The notes beneath the pieces are model-generated. The model searched no databases, was not told the origin of the DNA, and saw only the letters and a list, made by a program, of their open reading frames with translations. A stretch of 64,000 nt of DNA from Cyrtodaria siliqua (taxonomy: Eukaryota; Mollusca; Bivalvia; Adapedonta; Hiatellidae): positions 124,001 through 188,000 of the forward strand of contig JAWPHD010001140.1 in assembly GCA_037043455.1 (NCBI GenBank). Reading direction: 5' to 3'. Made by a program: the position numbers and the translations under genes. Shown here piece after piece: positions 35,801 through 45,163 of the stretch; the stretch's first letter is position 1, and every line of letters begins with the position of its first letter.

Positions 35801-38800
35801 GTGGTTCTTATATGAGGCATACTTCCATCAATTAAACCGCCCTGTATATGTTGAAAAACTACGTAAAATCCATGCACAAACACAATCAAGCATTCTTCTT
35901 TGCGTTTTCCATATTAAAGAACCGACGATGAATGCCGAAACTTCACCTAAAAAAGAACTGGGTTTGGTCACCCACGGCGAAAAAGATAAACGCTAAAACA
36001 ATACCATTGGAAACAGGGTAAATTTCTTCCGCATTGAAGACACAAAGTATGCCACACAGGAACAACAAGCAGTCCGCCGACATTACAGGACAATATGTGG
36101 GGGAACGTTGTAAAGGATGTTTCCAATGACGATCTAATTGGATATGTTGTAGGATAAACCTGAAAATACAAATATGTTAGCTGTAGTCCTTCTTTTGCCA
36201 AAGATTCACGGACGTATTTACGACTTATCCGATCGGCAACGGACATAACAAACGACTTAATTAGTGTTTACGAACAACCAATCGAATACTCAAATAATTA
36301 AACGTGCATAAATGAAGTATCAAACAAATAGTTGCATGCAAGTACTTGTTGCTGGTTATAAAACTAGTTCGTATTCGAAAAGATAAAATAACACATCCCT
36401 AGTTTCTGCGACCATATATCGCTACCATGCACATCTCCTTACCAAAAAGTGAACAGATCACATACAGATGGCATATATTTATGATTCAGTAAGATCTAAA
36501 AATATATTGCCGTGGACACAAGTGAAATCTTTTTTGGAAAATGGAAATAGTTTGCCTAAAATAACCTGAAATCTTGTACATGTACATACCTCGAAAAACA
36601 CTGTGCTTACTTTTAGACGGCGATATTCACTCCATAACTGACCGATTTCACGGTCTTATCGGACAAACGGACGTCAAACTGTGATTATCCGATGGACCGC
36701 CGTGATTTTTGTCACAGGGCATCAGCACGAGAATGCAGAGAACTTAGGCGAAAAGAACACTACTTCATTGTTGTGGCCGATAGTTGGGGCTATAGCAGGC
36801 GTAACTTTGTTATTAGTTGTGGGTCTTTTGATCATACGGATTGCCAGGAAAACCAGAGATGATTCAGAAATGGGTAGGCTCTGTTACAATTCTCTTAAAA
36901 TCAACTGCTTCAGAATGGCACATGAACTTGAAGTTAAATTGACAAGTTATCTATGAAATTTCACATTTGTATTATGAATCAAAACTGTTTAAATTTCTTG
37001 TTTTAAAAGCATTTTTATTTTACCATATACCATCTTAAACTTCGACAAATTCGTCCTTCTCCTATTAATCATCGTCAATAAGGTGCAGCGGAACTATATG
37101 TTCCATCACCATAATCACCTACGTTGGGAACATCAGCAGCATCACTATCATGATCAGAAGAACAATTACCCTTTGCAACAGTGTTAGCCATCAAAATCTC
37201 AGCGATGTGTAATGTATGTTCCATGTGTTTTCTTATTTTAGAGCAACACAATGAGACTGAAGACCCAGGTGTTGCAGACAATAGGTAATAACATGTGTAA
37301 TTTCCTGCACGTTTTATTAAATATTTGTACATGAATAAGTTCAATTTCAATTAATTTAGCTGCATTGCGATTACAGCGTCTCCGTGGCCGAGTGGTTAAC
37401 GACGTTGCGTTGTAAACATTCTCGCCTCTCACCGCTGCGGGTTCGAATCCCACTGGGAGCTGGACTTGTAAGTGCGGAGTGTCGATTTTTACGGATGACG
37501 GGAGGTGTACAGTACTGGTTCTACCCAGGAAAGGTGGGTGGTCTGCCTCCACTACAAACAAATCGACCGTCATATATAACCTTACGTGTGGTGAAAATGA
37601 CGTAACATACAAACAAACAAACAAGCATTGCGACTACAGAACTCATTCCAACATTATTATGTAATATTCTTCCTATCATAAAATTTATTTGTTATGGTTA
37701 TGAAATATAAGTATTTAAGTATAATTCTTAAACACAAATCAGCACAAACAGAGAGGTATACATTCTTTCTACTGTTGATCTTATTAGCGTGTAAATATTC
37801 ACTTGAGGTTCTTAAACAATATCTGTATATTTTATCCACAGACAATTAAATGTCGCAGCTGGTAAGTAATGAATTTAGTCTTATTAATAACAATATATCT
37901 TTCGAGGTATGTATCACATGTCACAAAAATAACGATAAATGAGTAAGGGACAAAGATATGCCTAACATTACAAAGCCATCCCACGTCCCCCAGTCACTGA
38001 CATGAAAGAGAAGCACTACAGCCAAACAAACACAAATATAAATAAATAAATAAAAAAGATGACTTGTAACACTAACACAGCACACATACATGACAATGTG
38101 GACGTGTGGACTAAGAAAGGAAACAACACAAACATTTAATACATAATAAAATGATAAAATGGGAAACAACTGACATAAGAGTGTGTGTAAAACAGAACTC
38201 CAAAACTTGGTTAGTAACCAATAATAACAACATTAGACACAATAAACATTCTTAAGAGTATAATTCAGTTAAATTTGCAAAAAGATACAAGAGAACTTGT
38301 AAAATGGAAAGTACTGTCCCAGGGTTGTAGAGAGAAAAATATGAGCAAAATAAGTATCACATGTTACACACATTCACAGTTATTACCACCCTAAAGTGAA
38401 CGGTGCTGTTTTAACTGGTTAAAATTAGTGATTTGCCTCACTGGGGGTAGCAAACCGACATTTGATGTACGAACCTGTAGATTGTGAAAAATATGTGTGT
38501 ATATTCTGAGTCTTTTTATGTTATGCATTTGTATCGTTCGTCTTTTGTATGGTAAATAACTATTTGTGTCTTATTCGTTCTGCTTATATGTCAGCATTGT
38601 TCTTTTCTATAGATGTCCATATTACGAAATCATATTTATCATGTCGATCTGCAAAATTCTGCCGAGAAACAGGATGCCTGAGATAAAAATAATATCGGCA
38701 GTCACTGTCCTATCCTGTCAAGTGCACCTCTTTTGATGACGTCAGCACCTCTTTTGATGACGTCAAGGTATATTTGATGACGTTTGGGTAATTTTAAAGG

Positions 38801-40433
38801 GAAAAAGGTAAATTAAATGAGTTTAAACGATCAACATCATAAATAGAATATTATGTTAATGCCTGATCCTATCCAGTTTATTTTGTTTGGCACGAACAAA
38901 TTGAAGCCCTCGGCACAGCTTCGGACTTAATTTTTTTCTCAGCCTCACCTGATAATCTGGATAGGATCAGGCACTAACATGATATTCTATATATATGCAT
39001 GCATGCACATAGGAAACTATATGTAGATAAAGTACTATTGTAACTGTCGTTATATTCGATACAACGATTCTATTATTGTCCCTGCCATTATTAGTCACGT
39101 TATCATACGACCGTTTGTGCAATGCCTATTGATTTGAGCGGATAATACACTGAATTTGTTTTGAGACACATTGACATGAGCGCGACCTATAGGTAAATTG
39201 TTATTTGTTGATAATTGACCTGAGCGAATATAACTTATGATAGATGTAGTTTGTTATAAATTGAATTAAGAGACTTGCTGAATATTTTCCGGATATCATT
39301 GCCTTGGGCGGACAATATCTGGCTGTGATTTGCTGAATTTGACTTGGGTGGCAACACTCTTGATGTCATTGTTTGCATATTGAATTATGCAGCATGGACG
39401 CAAATTAGCATGCTTACTTACTGCTCCTTTTTGTTCACTGATCTCAATGTCTATGCTTTAGAGAAGAATGCCTCTCACTCCGATGTTTGAGGCGTGAGAG
39501 GTGTTGTATCTTATATTTCCTCTCATGAACAGCCACTTCGCTTGTTTGTGTTCGTTGGTTCCGAAGGATCTCCTTCAATGAATCAATATATTTAAATTAA
39601 AGTCATTACCTACATGTTAGCATTAAGTGTTCATGTCTTCATACAGTGCATTAACGTACAAAGTATTAAACACCTTAGGAGTACACACGCAATCAATCAT
39701 TTTAATTCATATCATACATTCCAGTTCCTTACGTTATTCGCCTTATTAGATGATTCTACAACCAGTCCGTTCACGTAAACAGTAAACAGATGTAGTTGAA
39801 TATATCTTTATCACGCTCTATATCCACTCTAGTGGCTGAAGAAGGAATGCCTACCTATGCAGTTATCCTGTCAATGGAACAGAGACAAGCTTATACTGAT
39901 GGCGCAGCTGTGAGCCCTACCAAAACTGGTACTGCATCGCTTCCTGTAAATGACGATTCAGACGAAGAAATAACTGAAAATCCTACATACGAAAGATTTG
40001 AAGAGCAAGACAATAGTTATGCGAGTGTTATTCCTCTGTCACAGCGACACGCAACATCCGCAGATGAACAAAAAGAGGTATGTATATTCGAGTTAACTTA
40101 ATTAAAATAACTCTTGCTTTAGTTTACAGCGAACTACATGTTCGTGAATTTATTGAATTATGCGAGTTTTCAGAAATCCTATATATTGAAAATAAGTCAG
40201 CGATGTATTACGAATTAAGTGAATGCTTCAGTTTGTTGCCATTTGTTACAATGGGACATAAAACGTTTAATGCTTACTTATTTCACTCTTTCAGAGTTCA
40301 TTCACCCAGACAAGAGGTGGTATATGCGGACCTTGATCTACAATCGTCGGGGACAAGTATTCCCCGACCTGCAGTTTCTCCGACGGAGTATGTCAGTATC
40401 GACTTTACAAAGAAGTTACAAACGCCTACTTAG
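29608..40433 (+). CDS. Ig-superfamily transmembrane receptor with ITIM/ITSM tail (whole gene model)
   Basis: Gene model built from splice sites and phase. Exons: 29608-29895, 30289-30591, 31008-31310, 31870-32154, 32546-32860, 33329-33637, 36718-36873, 37242-37284, 37842-37861, 39833-40077 and about 40297-40433. All junctions join in frame except the last, which needs an alternative site (see that exon). The product without its leader is about 800 residues: six Ig-like domains, one transmembrane helix and a tail of about 150 residues with tyrosine motifs. The first three and second three Ig exons are paralogous in order, so a three-domain cassette was duplicated. The signal-peptide exon is not identified. 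Candidates are the short hydrophobic frame at 28846-28882 (MFTVICILSIAN, ending in phase 1) or an exon near the 24066 Ig-like exon. By motif it is an inhibitory or adhesion-type surface receptor, perhaps immune. No orthologue could be named from sequence alone. Confidence 0.85.
30289..30591 (+). CDS. Ig exon B (cassette 1)
   Basis: Acceptor AAAATTCAAG, donor GTGAGT, phase 1-1. The domain shows QPINVSCTSNDGRPAGSV (B and C strands), then STLVLTSM, and WNGKTIKCCVSHETL (F strand with the partner cysteine). The WNGK..KCCVSHE pattern resembles the C2/CD80-like Ig type. The C-strand tryptophan is absent (SMHIAG). Paralogue: 32546-32860. Confidence 0.88.
31008..31310 (+). CDS. Ig exon C (cassette 1)
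   Basis: Acceptor TTGACATACAG, donor GTAATA, phase 1-1. Encodes PPEAVTIQSSQPINEGRP, LNVTCVITNANPACSAEL (B strand), YVAVLNVSNEDIGENIECRA (E-F strands with the cysteine) and ends at VPC. Several NxS/T sites suggest N-glycosylation. Paralogue: 33329-33637. Confidence 0.88.
31870..32154 (+). CDS. Ig exon A' (cassette 2)
   Basis: Acceptor ACATATATGTTCAG, donor GTAAGT, phase 1-1. Encodes KPIFVNTSDFDDCHQCLYGI, TTITIRCNTTGGSEPVNVDI and ERDHMKEVKCEVSNHAL. It matches exon A domain for domain, including the CxxC pair and both Ig cysteines. Confidence 0.86.
32546..32860 (+). CDS. Ig exon B' (cassette 2)
   Basis: Acceptor TTTGTTTAAG, donor GTAAGT, phase 1-1. Encodes DQPINVSCTSQGGRPAANLT, a loop a few residues longer than in exon B, STSVLSSIDRKWNGKHIKCC and VSHETL. 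It is a clear paralogue of exon B. Confidence 0.88.
33329..33637 (+). CDS. Ig exon C' (cassette 2)
   Basis: Acceptor TTAATTCACAG, donor GTAATA, phase 1-1. Encodes PPASVKIQRPQPIKVERP, NVTCVITNANPACPSEWSF, FLNVSKKDSGKTLVCRARC and ends LLIPC. The KDSGKTLVC stretch is the standard D-x-G-x-x-x-C F-strand signature. It is a paralogue of exon C and the membrane-proximal Ig domain. Confidence 0.89.
33900..34700. repeat. Direct repeat of ~189 bp within intron
   Basis: 34072-34260 and 34510-34698 are nearly identical, offset 438 bp. Each runs from CAAGAACAAATACAG to AATAGTGGTATGTGACC. The spacer holds unrelated sequence. Both copies contain the CCAATCAGAAAATAG block. It lies in the intron between Ig exon C' and the transmembrane exon. 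Confidence 0.88.
34813..36704. mobile_element. Non-autonomous DNA element with ~500-bp inverted arms
   Basis: The left arm (about 34813-35330) is repeated inverted at about 36190-36704. Outer ends read ACGGCG(A/G)TCCATCGG, followed by TAATCACAGTTTGACGTCCG. The arms share TGTCCACGGCAA, TTTAGATCTTAC, GGAGATGTGCA and GCCGATCGG. The middle (35330-36190) has no transposase. A 79-bp direct duplication (AAATATCTGACGGTTTTTAA) sits at 35670-35821. The right end lies about 12 bp before the 3' splice site of the transmembrane exon. Confidence 0.85.
36718..36873 (+). CDS. Transmembrane exon of Ig receptor
   Basis: Acceptor GATTTTTGTCACAG, donor GTAGGC, phase 1-1. After a short stalk (HQHENAENLGEKNTTS) comes a hydrophobic helix of about 23 residues, LLWPIVGAIAGVTLLLVVGL followed by LII, then a basic stop-transfer segment RIARKTRDD. 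This orients the Ig domains outside and the tail inside. The acceptor lies directly beside the inverted terminus of the 34813-36704 element, so its polypyrimidine tract is short. Confidence 0.87.
37242..37284 (+). CDS. 43-nt cytoplasmic exon
   Basis: Acceptor TTTTCTTATTTTAG, donor GTAATA, entering in phase 1 and leaving in phase 2. Encodes QHNETEDPGVADN. It is acidic and has no domain. It is supported because its phases join the transmembrane exon and the next small exon without a stop. Confidence 0.72.
37378..37624 (+). mobile_element. tRNA-derived SINE with target-site duplication
   Basis: The head has a pol III A box (TGGCCGAGTGGTTAAC) and B box (GGGTTCGAATCCC) of tRNA-Ser-like type. A body of about 160 bp follows, then an (AAAC)n tail. 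It is flanked by a 15-bp duplication, GCATTGCGATTACAG on the left (37363-37377) and GCATTGCGACTACAG on the right (37625-37639). It sits in the intron after the 43-nt exon, in the gene's orientation. Confidence 0.9.
37842..37861 (+). CDS. 20-nt microexon
   Basis: Acceptor TATTTTATCCACAG, donor GTAAGT. It enters in phase 2 and leaves in phase 1, encoding RQLNVAA with its flanking split codons. Both splice sites are strong for so small an exon, and it restores the frame between the 43-nt exon and the first large tail exon. Skipping it would shift the frame. Confidence 0.68.
38724..38785. repeat. Tandem 21-bp repeat carrying TGACGTCA
   Basis: GCACCTCTTTTGATGACGTC repeats exactly (38724-38744 and 38745-38765), followed by a third partial copy TTTGATGACGTTTG. 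Each full copy has the palindrome TGACGTCA, the consensus CRE/ATF site. It lies in an intron, so regulation is only a possibility. Confidence 0.7.
38845..38988. mobile_element. 144-bp MITE with ~32-bp inverted termini
   Basis: AGAATATTATGTTAATGCCT and onward to ATCCAG on the left is mirrored by CTGGATAGGATCAGGC and on to GATATTCT on the right, with two or three mismatches. The interior of about 79 bp is non-coding. It is intronic. Confidence 0.82.
39465..39575 (+). repeat. Dispersed repeat copy (CTCTCATGAACAG type)
   Basis: Contains GCGTGAGAGGTGTTGTA, CCTCTCATGAACAG, CTTGTTTGTGTTCGTTG and AAGGATC. The same order occurs inverted at 60590-60695. A short inverted repeat (CCTCTCAC / GTGAGAGG) lies inside. 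Confidence 0.6.
39833..40077 (+). CDS. Cytoplasmic tail exon with NPxY and tyrosine motifs
   Basis: Acceptor ATATCCACTCTAG, donor GAG then GTATGT. It enters in phase 1 and ends in phase 0. Encodes EEGMPTYAVILSMEQRQAY, an acidic segment, then ITENPTYERFEEQDNSYASV and IPLSQRHATSADEQKE. NPTY fits the NPxY signal bound by PTB domains and used in endocytosis. PTYAVI and NSYASV are YxxI/V motifs of ITIM spacing but without the usual hydrophobic residue at -2. It is plausibly a docking platform for signalling proteins. Confidence 0.8.
40297..40433 (+). CDS. Last exon with ITIM and ITSM-like motif
   Basis: The frame that encodes HSPRQEVVYADLDL and PAVSPTEYVSIDF stops at TAG 40431-40433. VVYADL (40317-40334) is an exact (S/I/V/L)xYxx(L/V/I) ITIM. 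TEYVSI (40383-40400) fits TxYxx(V/I), the ITSM. The tyrosines are 22 residues apart, a spacing suited to tandem-SH2 phosphatases. The junction is uncertain. The best acceptor (CACTCTTTCAG, exon start 40295) reaches this frame only from phase 2, but the previous donor is phase 0. Donor 40081 with acceptor 40297 restores it. So would a skipped microexon, or the weak acceptor before 40317. Confidence 0.7.
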
Positions 40434-40720
40434 ACCGCACCAAATATGTTAATTTATGCGACATAACACATATACAAACAAAGATATGAAGGTCGTACCT
40501 TATATTTAAATAATTCATATAAAATCCACGTAATATATATTTGATAAACACGTGTATTTATGCCAATTCAATAACTGCAAAAGCGACATCATAAACGGAA
40601 TAAGTATTAGGGAACACATATTAAATGTGTTTCTCCAGAGAGTACATGCTTACTTTATATCAATGTATCATTCACGAATGCTTTAGAATACACGTCAGCA
40701 AATACATGCACATTTTGTAG

Positions 40721-41176
40721 GTCAGACTACACCAATTCATCTTCCATAGACGTACATTATAGCTCTTAGTTATGTACTGAGTTCCTTAATAAAAGAAGCT
40801 ATGTTTTTGCTTACTTGCTTTGAAAGACCTATCTTAATTTTATCAAAAAAACATACACAAACCATACGTTGAGTATGTTTTGAAAAAGCTGTTTGGGTCG
40901 GATGGTTCTGACCCACCTACTTGCATGTAGAAACATGATTAAAATGTAAAATATACCTCTTTTTTATTATGCAACAAATTATGCAAACATTGCACAAATG
41001 TATGATTGAACCTTCATAAGTACTCTTCAAAAGTTGAAATTTAATTTTTTAGCAAGATTGTTTGGTTTGTTTACCTTGTCAATCAAAATTAAGAGATTCT
41101 GTGTAATAGCTCGGAATTTTCCCTGGAACTTTTTCGCTGCCCGCTGATGGTTGGTAATTGGTGTAGTCTGATATAA
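40721..41176. mobile_element. Possible MITE with short inverted termini
   Basis: GTCAGACTACACCAATTCAT near 40723 is mirrored by GTAATTGGTGTAGTCTGATA near 41154. The inverted match is about 18 bp around a non-coding body of about 420 bp. If real, it overlaps the receptor's 3' flank. Confidence 0.4.
40788..40793 (+). promoter_or_regulatory. Candidate polyadenylation signal AATAAA
   Basis: The first clear AATAAA after the receptor stop codon, about 355 bp downstream. This is a plausible 3'UTR length; cleavage cannot be verified here. Confidence 0.4.
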
Positions 41177-41179
41177 ATA

Positions 41180-42415
41180 TGATGCGCTCTGAATAACCGC
41201 TTACATCAATAACATTTATGTTTGTGAAAGAGAATGGTGGCGGTGTTCATAATTTGGACTCATGTGGATTATTGAAATGTAAAAGTTATAGTTTGTGTGA
41301 CTTGTTTGCGTTAATATAATAGTTGTGTGATAAGAAATGCGATGTATATAAAACGGATTTGTTTTAAAAGAATATACTGAGGTTAGTACATCATTTAGTT
41401 TACGTTATGTTTGAACGATTGTTTCTGTTATTGTGCATGGTTATTGTGTTGTACTAGCCGAAGTAATCGAACTGAGTGATGGGTGTTAACAATACCGAGA
41501 TCCTTCTATACCGCGTTCAAGTCGATTCTTGGTTTCAAATTCACCAGAGCGATTAATCGTGAACGCTCGGCCAATCCCGTAATTCTTCGGGATCCCGCCT
41601 CGTGTGCATCACGGCGCTTCGTATGTTCAAAATCTTTACATTCTGTTAGCCGGAAAGCAACGGCACAGAAAATAGTGCACTGTTGCTATGTAAACAATAC
41701 TACCCACGCGTGTTGGTGTGTAATTTGCGTTGAGTGTTTGTTTTTTACAATGCAGATAAAGGTTTTATCACTGCTTTCACGTAAATAAACTATAGATGGA
41801 GCAATCGGCTAAATGACATCGCAAAATGTTGAAGATAACTTTGATATTGAATGGAAATTCGTTTTGGCGGGAATCTGGCGCGCGTCACACTAGTATGACG
41901 TAACCAATATGGAAACCTGCGTATTACATTCGAGTCATGCTGCGAAGCAGTGTACGAGATGTTACGAATGCAGAGCGATAAACGAATTAGGTAGTCAAAT
42001 TGTGTCGATAATGTCAGGTATGGACCGTACAAATGAAACCACAAGGCGACCCCCTGTACTGCAAAGCAATATACTATAACTATTTATTGAACTGGTGTGC
42101 TTTACATTATTAAATATGGATTGTTTGAGGAAAAAAAGCTCAATTGCTCTTTGTTTCACATTAAACGGACACTCTAAGTAAGCCGTAATAACCATAACCA
42201 AATAATTGTCTGATTTTTATTTAGTGAAATGTATACATGAAAACATGAGCAAAGTCCAAATAAGTCTGTAGTAATATATTCTTGAGTTTGAAAAAAACGA
42301 AGTTTTTATTTATTGTTCTTAAACAATTTGGGTCCCGCAAGATTTACAGTTTCTGCTGATCACGTGATAGCCATTAGTGCATTAGGTTTTCTATATAGTA
42401 TGTATCGCGTAATAT
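41180..42415. other. Non-coding, nothing supportable
   Basis: The open frame at 41483-41788 has no splice support, domain or recognisable composition. I see no gene here. Confidence 0.3.
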
Positions 42416-42419
42416 AAAT

Positions 42420-42535
42420 GGCCCGTTTAGCTCAGTTGGTAGCGCTCTCGACTAGTATTACCCGCAAGTGTAATATTAGTTTGGGCTGCGAGTTCAAACG
42501 CACGAAGTGGTACTTCTTTTTTTGTACCGCTATTG
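42420..42535 (+). repeat. tRNA-like sequence, probably SINE head
   Basis: A-box-like TAGCTCAGTTGGTAGCG and B-box-like CGAGTTCAAACGC are present. The anticodon region is expanded, with an inverted repeat (ATTACCCGCAAGTGTAATA). The acceptor stem does not close well. A T-run (CTTCTTTTTTTG) follows as a possible pol III terminator. A tRNA-derived retroposon is favoured over a working tRNA gene. Confidence 0.55.
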
Positions 42536-43084
42536 AATAGTGTCAAACAATCTTGATTTTATTTAGTAAACAAATATTAGATAATGGTAAGTGTTTAATG
42601 TTTGTGAACGAAATTATTTCGTGTTTTATAAGCTAAAAGTTACGGACATTGTCCCTTTAGTTAACTGATGTGTTACTTGAGAAAAATATATTACATAGTT
42701 TTAGCCTCTCTAAGCGTTGACTGTTCTCGTCTGGAAAAAATGTTATGTTGACAATATTCGAGTAGTGTATATACTGTCAAACATAGGCTCAAGGATGTCT
42801 GCAGCACACATCAATATTACTGTTACAACACTCAGACCATCAGTAACTCAACTCCCCAACGGTTTATACCCCTCCGAACGCAAAACGGCCTCCGGATATA
42901 CCTAAGCGGTCACATGGGTGATCACGTGCTTACGCCACTGCTCGGGAGTTTGTCATTAACTCTCCAACATATTCGTGTTGTAAATTAAATAACTTAAATG
43001 TCACTGTATTGTTAAACATTCGTTAATCTATGTAAATAACATAGTATGTATTACAGTAATAAACGTTTTATTATTATTATGGTA

Positions 43085-43700
43085 GATGGTATACTGGCTT
43101 CCTATGATATCAAGGCTTATATGGTATCACGGTAGTGTCCAATCTAATACACAGTATGCATCTATGCTAACATATGATAATTATTTTATGTCTTTAGGTA
43201 CAAATAATAAAATAATTGAAAATATATATATATATTTATCATAAATAAAAGGATATTTTTAATAATGCAAACATGTTGACAATTTTCTTATGATCTTTAA
43301 AATTCATCACCCCTAGTCTCCATAAATGAAGTTTCCATTACCTTGAAGGTTATACAATTCATTAATTGTTAGTCTGACGAGTCTGTTTTACATTATTGTT
43401 TCTAGAAATGATCACTCATTGAATCTTATACCAGTTACTAACAAATACAGGATAGATAATATGTGCATACCTTGATACCATAGAACTTTTAAAATAATAA
43501 GCTGAATGGGGGTACCCTTCTTTTCAAATGTAATTCTGACATTTTTACGTAAAATTGATTACATTTTATATCATAGCAATTTAGTAGAAGGGTCACAGAA
43601 GGCATTTGAGTTTCCTTTTTCTTTAAATATTGTTTACAGTTTATTGCTTACGTCAAAACTGTTAAGTGCCGTGATACCATAGAACACCATGCTATAGTAT
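43085..43700. repeat. Scattered inverted TGATACCATAG motifs
   Basis: CTATGATATCAAGG and TATGGTATCACGG near 43100-43135 are complementary to CCTTGATACCATAG near 43470 and CCGTGATACCATAG near 43670. The termini may belong to one decayed element of about 600 bp. Boundaries are unclear. Confidence 0.4.
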
Positions 43701-43839
43701 GAACAAATATGTGTTATTGTATACGCTGAAATATTTTACTGATATGGTTTAACCTTTATCACTACCTTGAATAATTGTCATTTTCTAAACTTAAAAATGT
43801 AAATGTACTGATTTATATTTTTATTTTAAATACAGCTTC

Positions 43840-43905
43840 GTGTCCTTTTTGATATCTGGGTGTATGTTGTTGTTTGATATCTGGGTGTATGTTGTTGTTT
43901 TCTTT
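43840..43905. repeat. Direct repeat TTTGATATCTGGGTGTATGT
   Basis: A 25-bp unit ending GTTGTTG occurs twice in immediate succession (about 43848-43872 and 43873-43898). Non-coding. Confidence 0.7.
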
Positions 43906-44476
43906 CAAGTGTTCGTCGCGTGTGATATCATTAAACGTTCTGAGTTTACGGAGTTTTCGTATTTTGGTCCCCTTGGTTCGTTTGTTTTAATTGCTAATTC
44001 CTTTCTGTCAGTCATCACATTTCGGCGTACCGTGCGTAATGCTGTATATGTTTGTTTATGTCTGTACTGACGATATGCGTTGTTGAACGCCAATGTGAGT
44101 ACAAACGTACACATCAAAGTTGCTCATTTTCTATAGACTATGCTGAACATAATGTTCTGTTTGTTCACCAGAGTACCTTAAAGTATCATCCGAAACTGAT
44201 TAAGGATCGAACCGTCATATTTTCTCTAGTATACCCAGCACCGAGAATGACTTTTAAAGGCTTTAAAATGGCTTAGTTTCTTTTGCTGCGTCTATACAAT
44301 TTCGCTAATTTAAATAGCTTTAAAACATAGTTTTTTAAAATGCTCAATGCTTATTTGTTTTGACGTGTTTTTAAAATTTCTATCAAGACCTCCGACGTCT
44401 CCTCCTTCAACCGTAAGAACGTCATTTTAAATGATTTAACATATACACATCCTTGATATGAAACGGATTTTATGTA

Positions 44477-44757
44477 GTGTATAAAAGTAATTTAATAATT
44501 ATTATTCGACAAGGACTACCACAACCTGACTTCTATGATGATGTGATTTACAAACTTCGTAAGATCCTTGGTCATAATCACTTTCATACAATCTTTATTA
44601 AACTTGTTAAAAAGTTTATCAAAAGAGGTTATGGCCCTATCATTTTGCAACGCACTGCATGTTTAGCGGTTGACCCATTTACAGTTCGTCACTATGCTTT
44701 CCTCTTTGATTGTGCGATGACCGGACAGATTGTGGACCCTTTGATGACGTCTACCTA
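44477..44757 (+). pseudogene. Retroelement relic with short open frame
   Basis: An open stretch encodes QGLPQPDFYDDVIYKLRKIL, then FIKLVKKFIKRGYGPIILQR and VDPFTVRHYAFLFDCAMTGQ. It matches the relic at 19480-19870 and the shorter piece at 15595-15690. This copy is the least damaged, but it lacks everything upstream. It is likely the C-terminal end of a retrotransposon protein; family not proven. Confidence 0.6.
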
Positions 44758-44994
44758 AATCCTTAAAGGACAAGTAAACAAACATCCAAAACAACGATTA
44801 CGTTATTTTATAGCAACGTTACGTTCAAACAACAAATTGAAATTGTTAGAAACAGGATAAAGCTGAGATGTACTACACTGTATGTTGTGAGAATATGTTT
44901 ATATTATGTTCAATCTCCCAAAAATGTGTGTATTAAATGCATAAAAAACATTATCAGATAAGAAATAAAAATGTGTCTTTTAAATAAAGATGGC

Positions 44995-45070
44995 ACAATA
45001 AATGTAGCATTCAAGGACCACAGTCAGACACCAGAAACACGCACAAAAAAACACGCAGAAAAAAAGAATA
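44995..45070 (-). repeat. Dispersed tail-repeat copy
   Basis: Contains GTAGCATTCAAGGACCACAG followed by CACGCACAAAAAAACACGCA, the complement of the tail-repeat family seen at 15125, 16675, 20650 and 59050. Confidence 0.5.
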
Positions 45071-45163
45071 ATTTAAACGTGTTTTTTTTCTAATTGATAT
45101 TATTATCCTTATTGTTTCTTTTTACTACGGTGGCATAGAGGTGACATGTGTATGTTTTTATTT

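Noticed and set aside
37238..37624. Open frames on both strands over the SINE
   Set aside because: They coincide with the tRNA-derived SINE and its tail; no splice support.
42420..42510. Functional tRNA gene
   Set aside because: The A and B boxes are recognisable, but the anticodon arm region is abnormal and the acceptor stem does not pair well. A SINE head is more likely.
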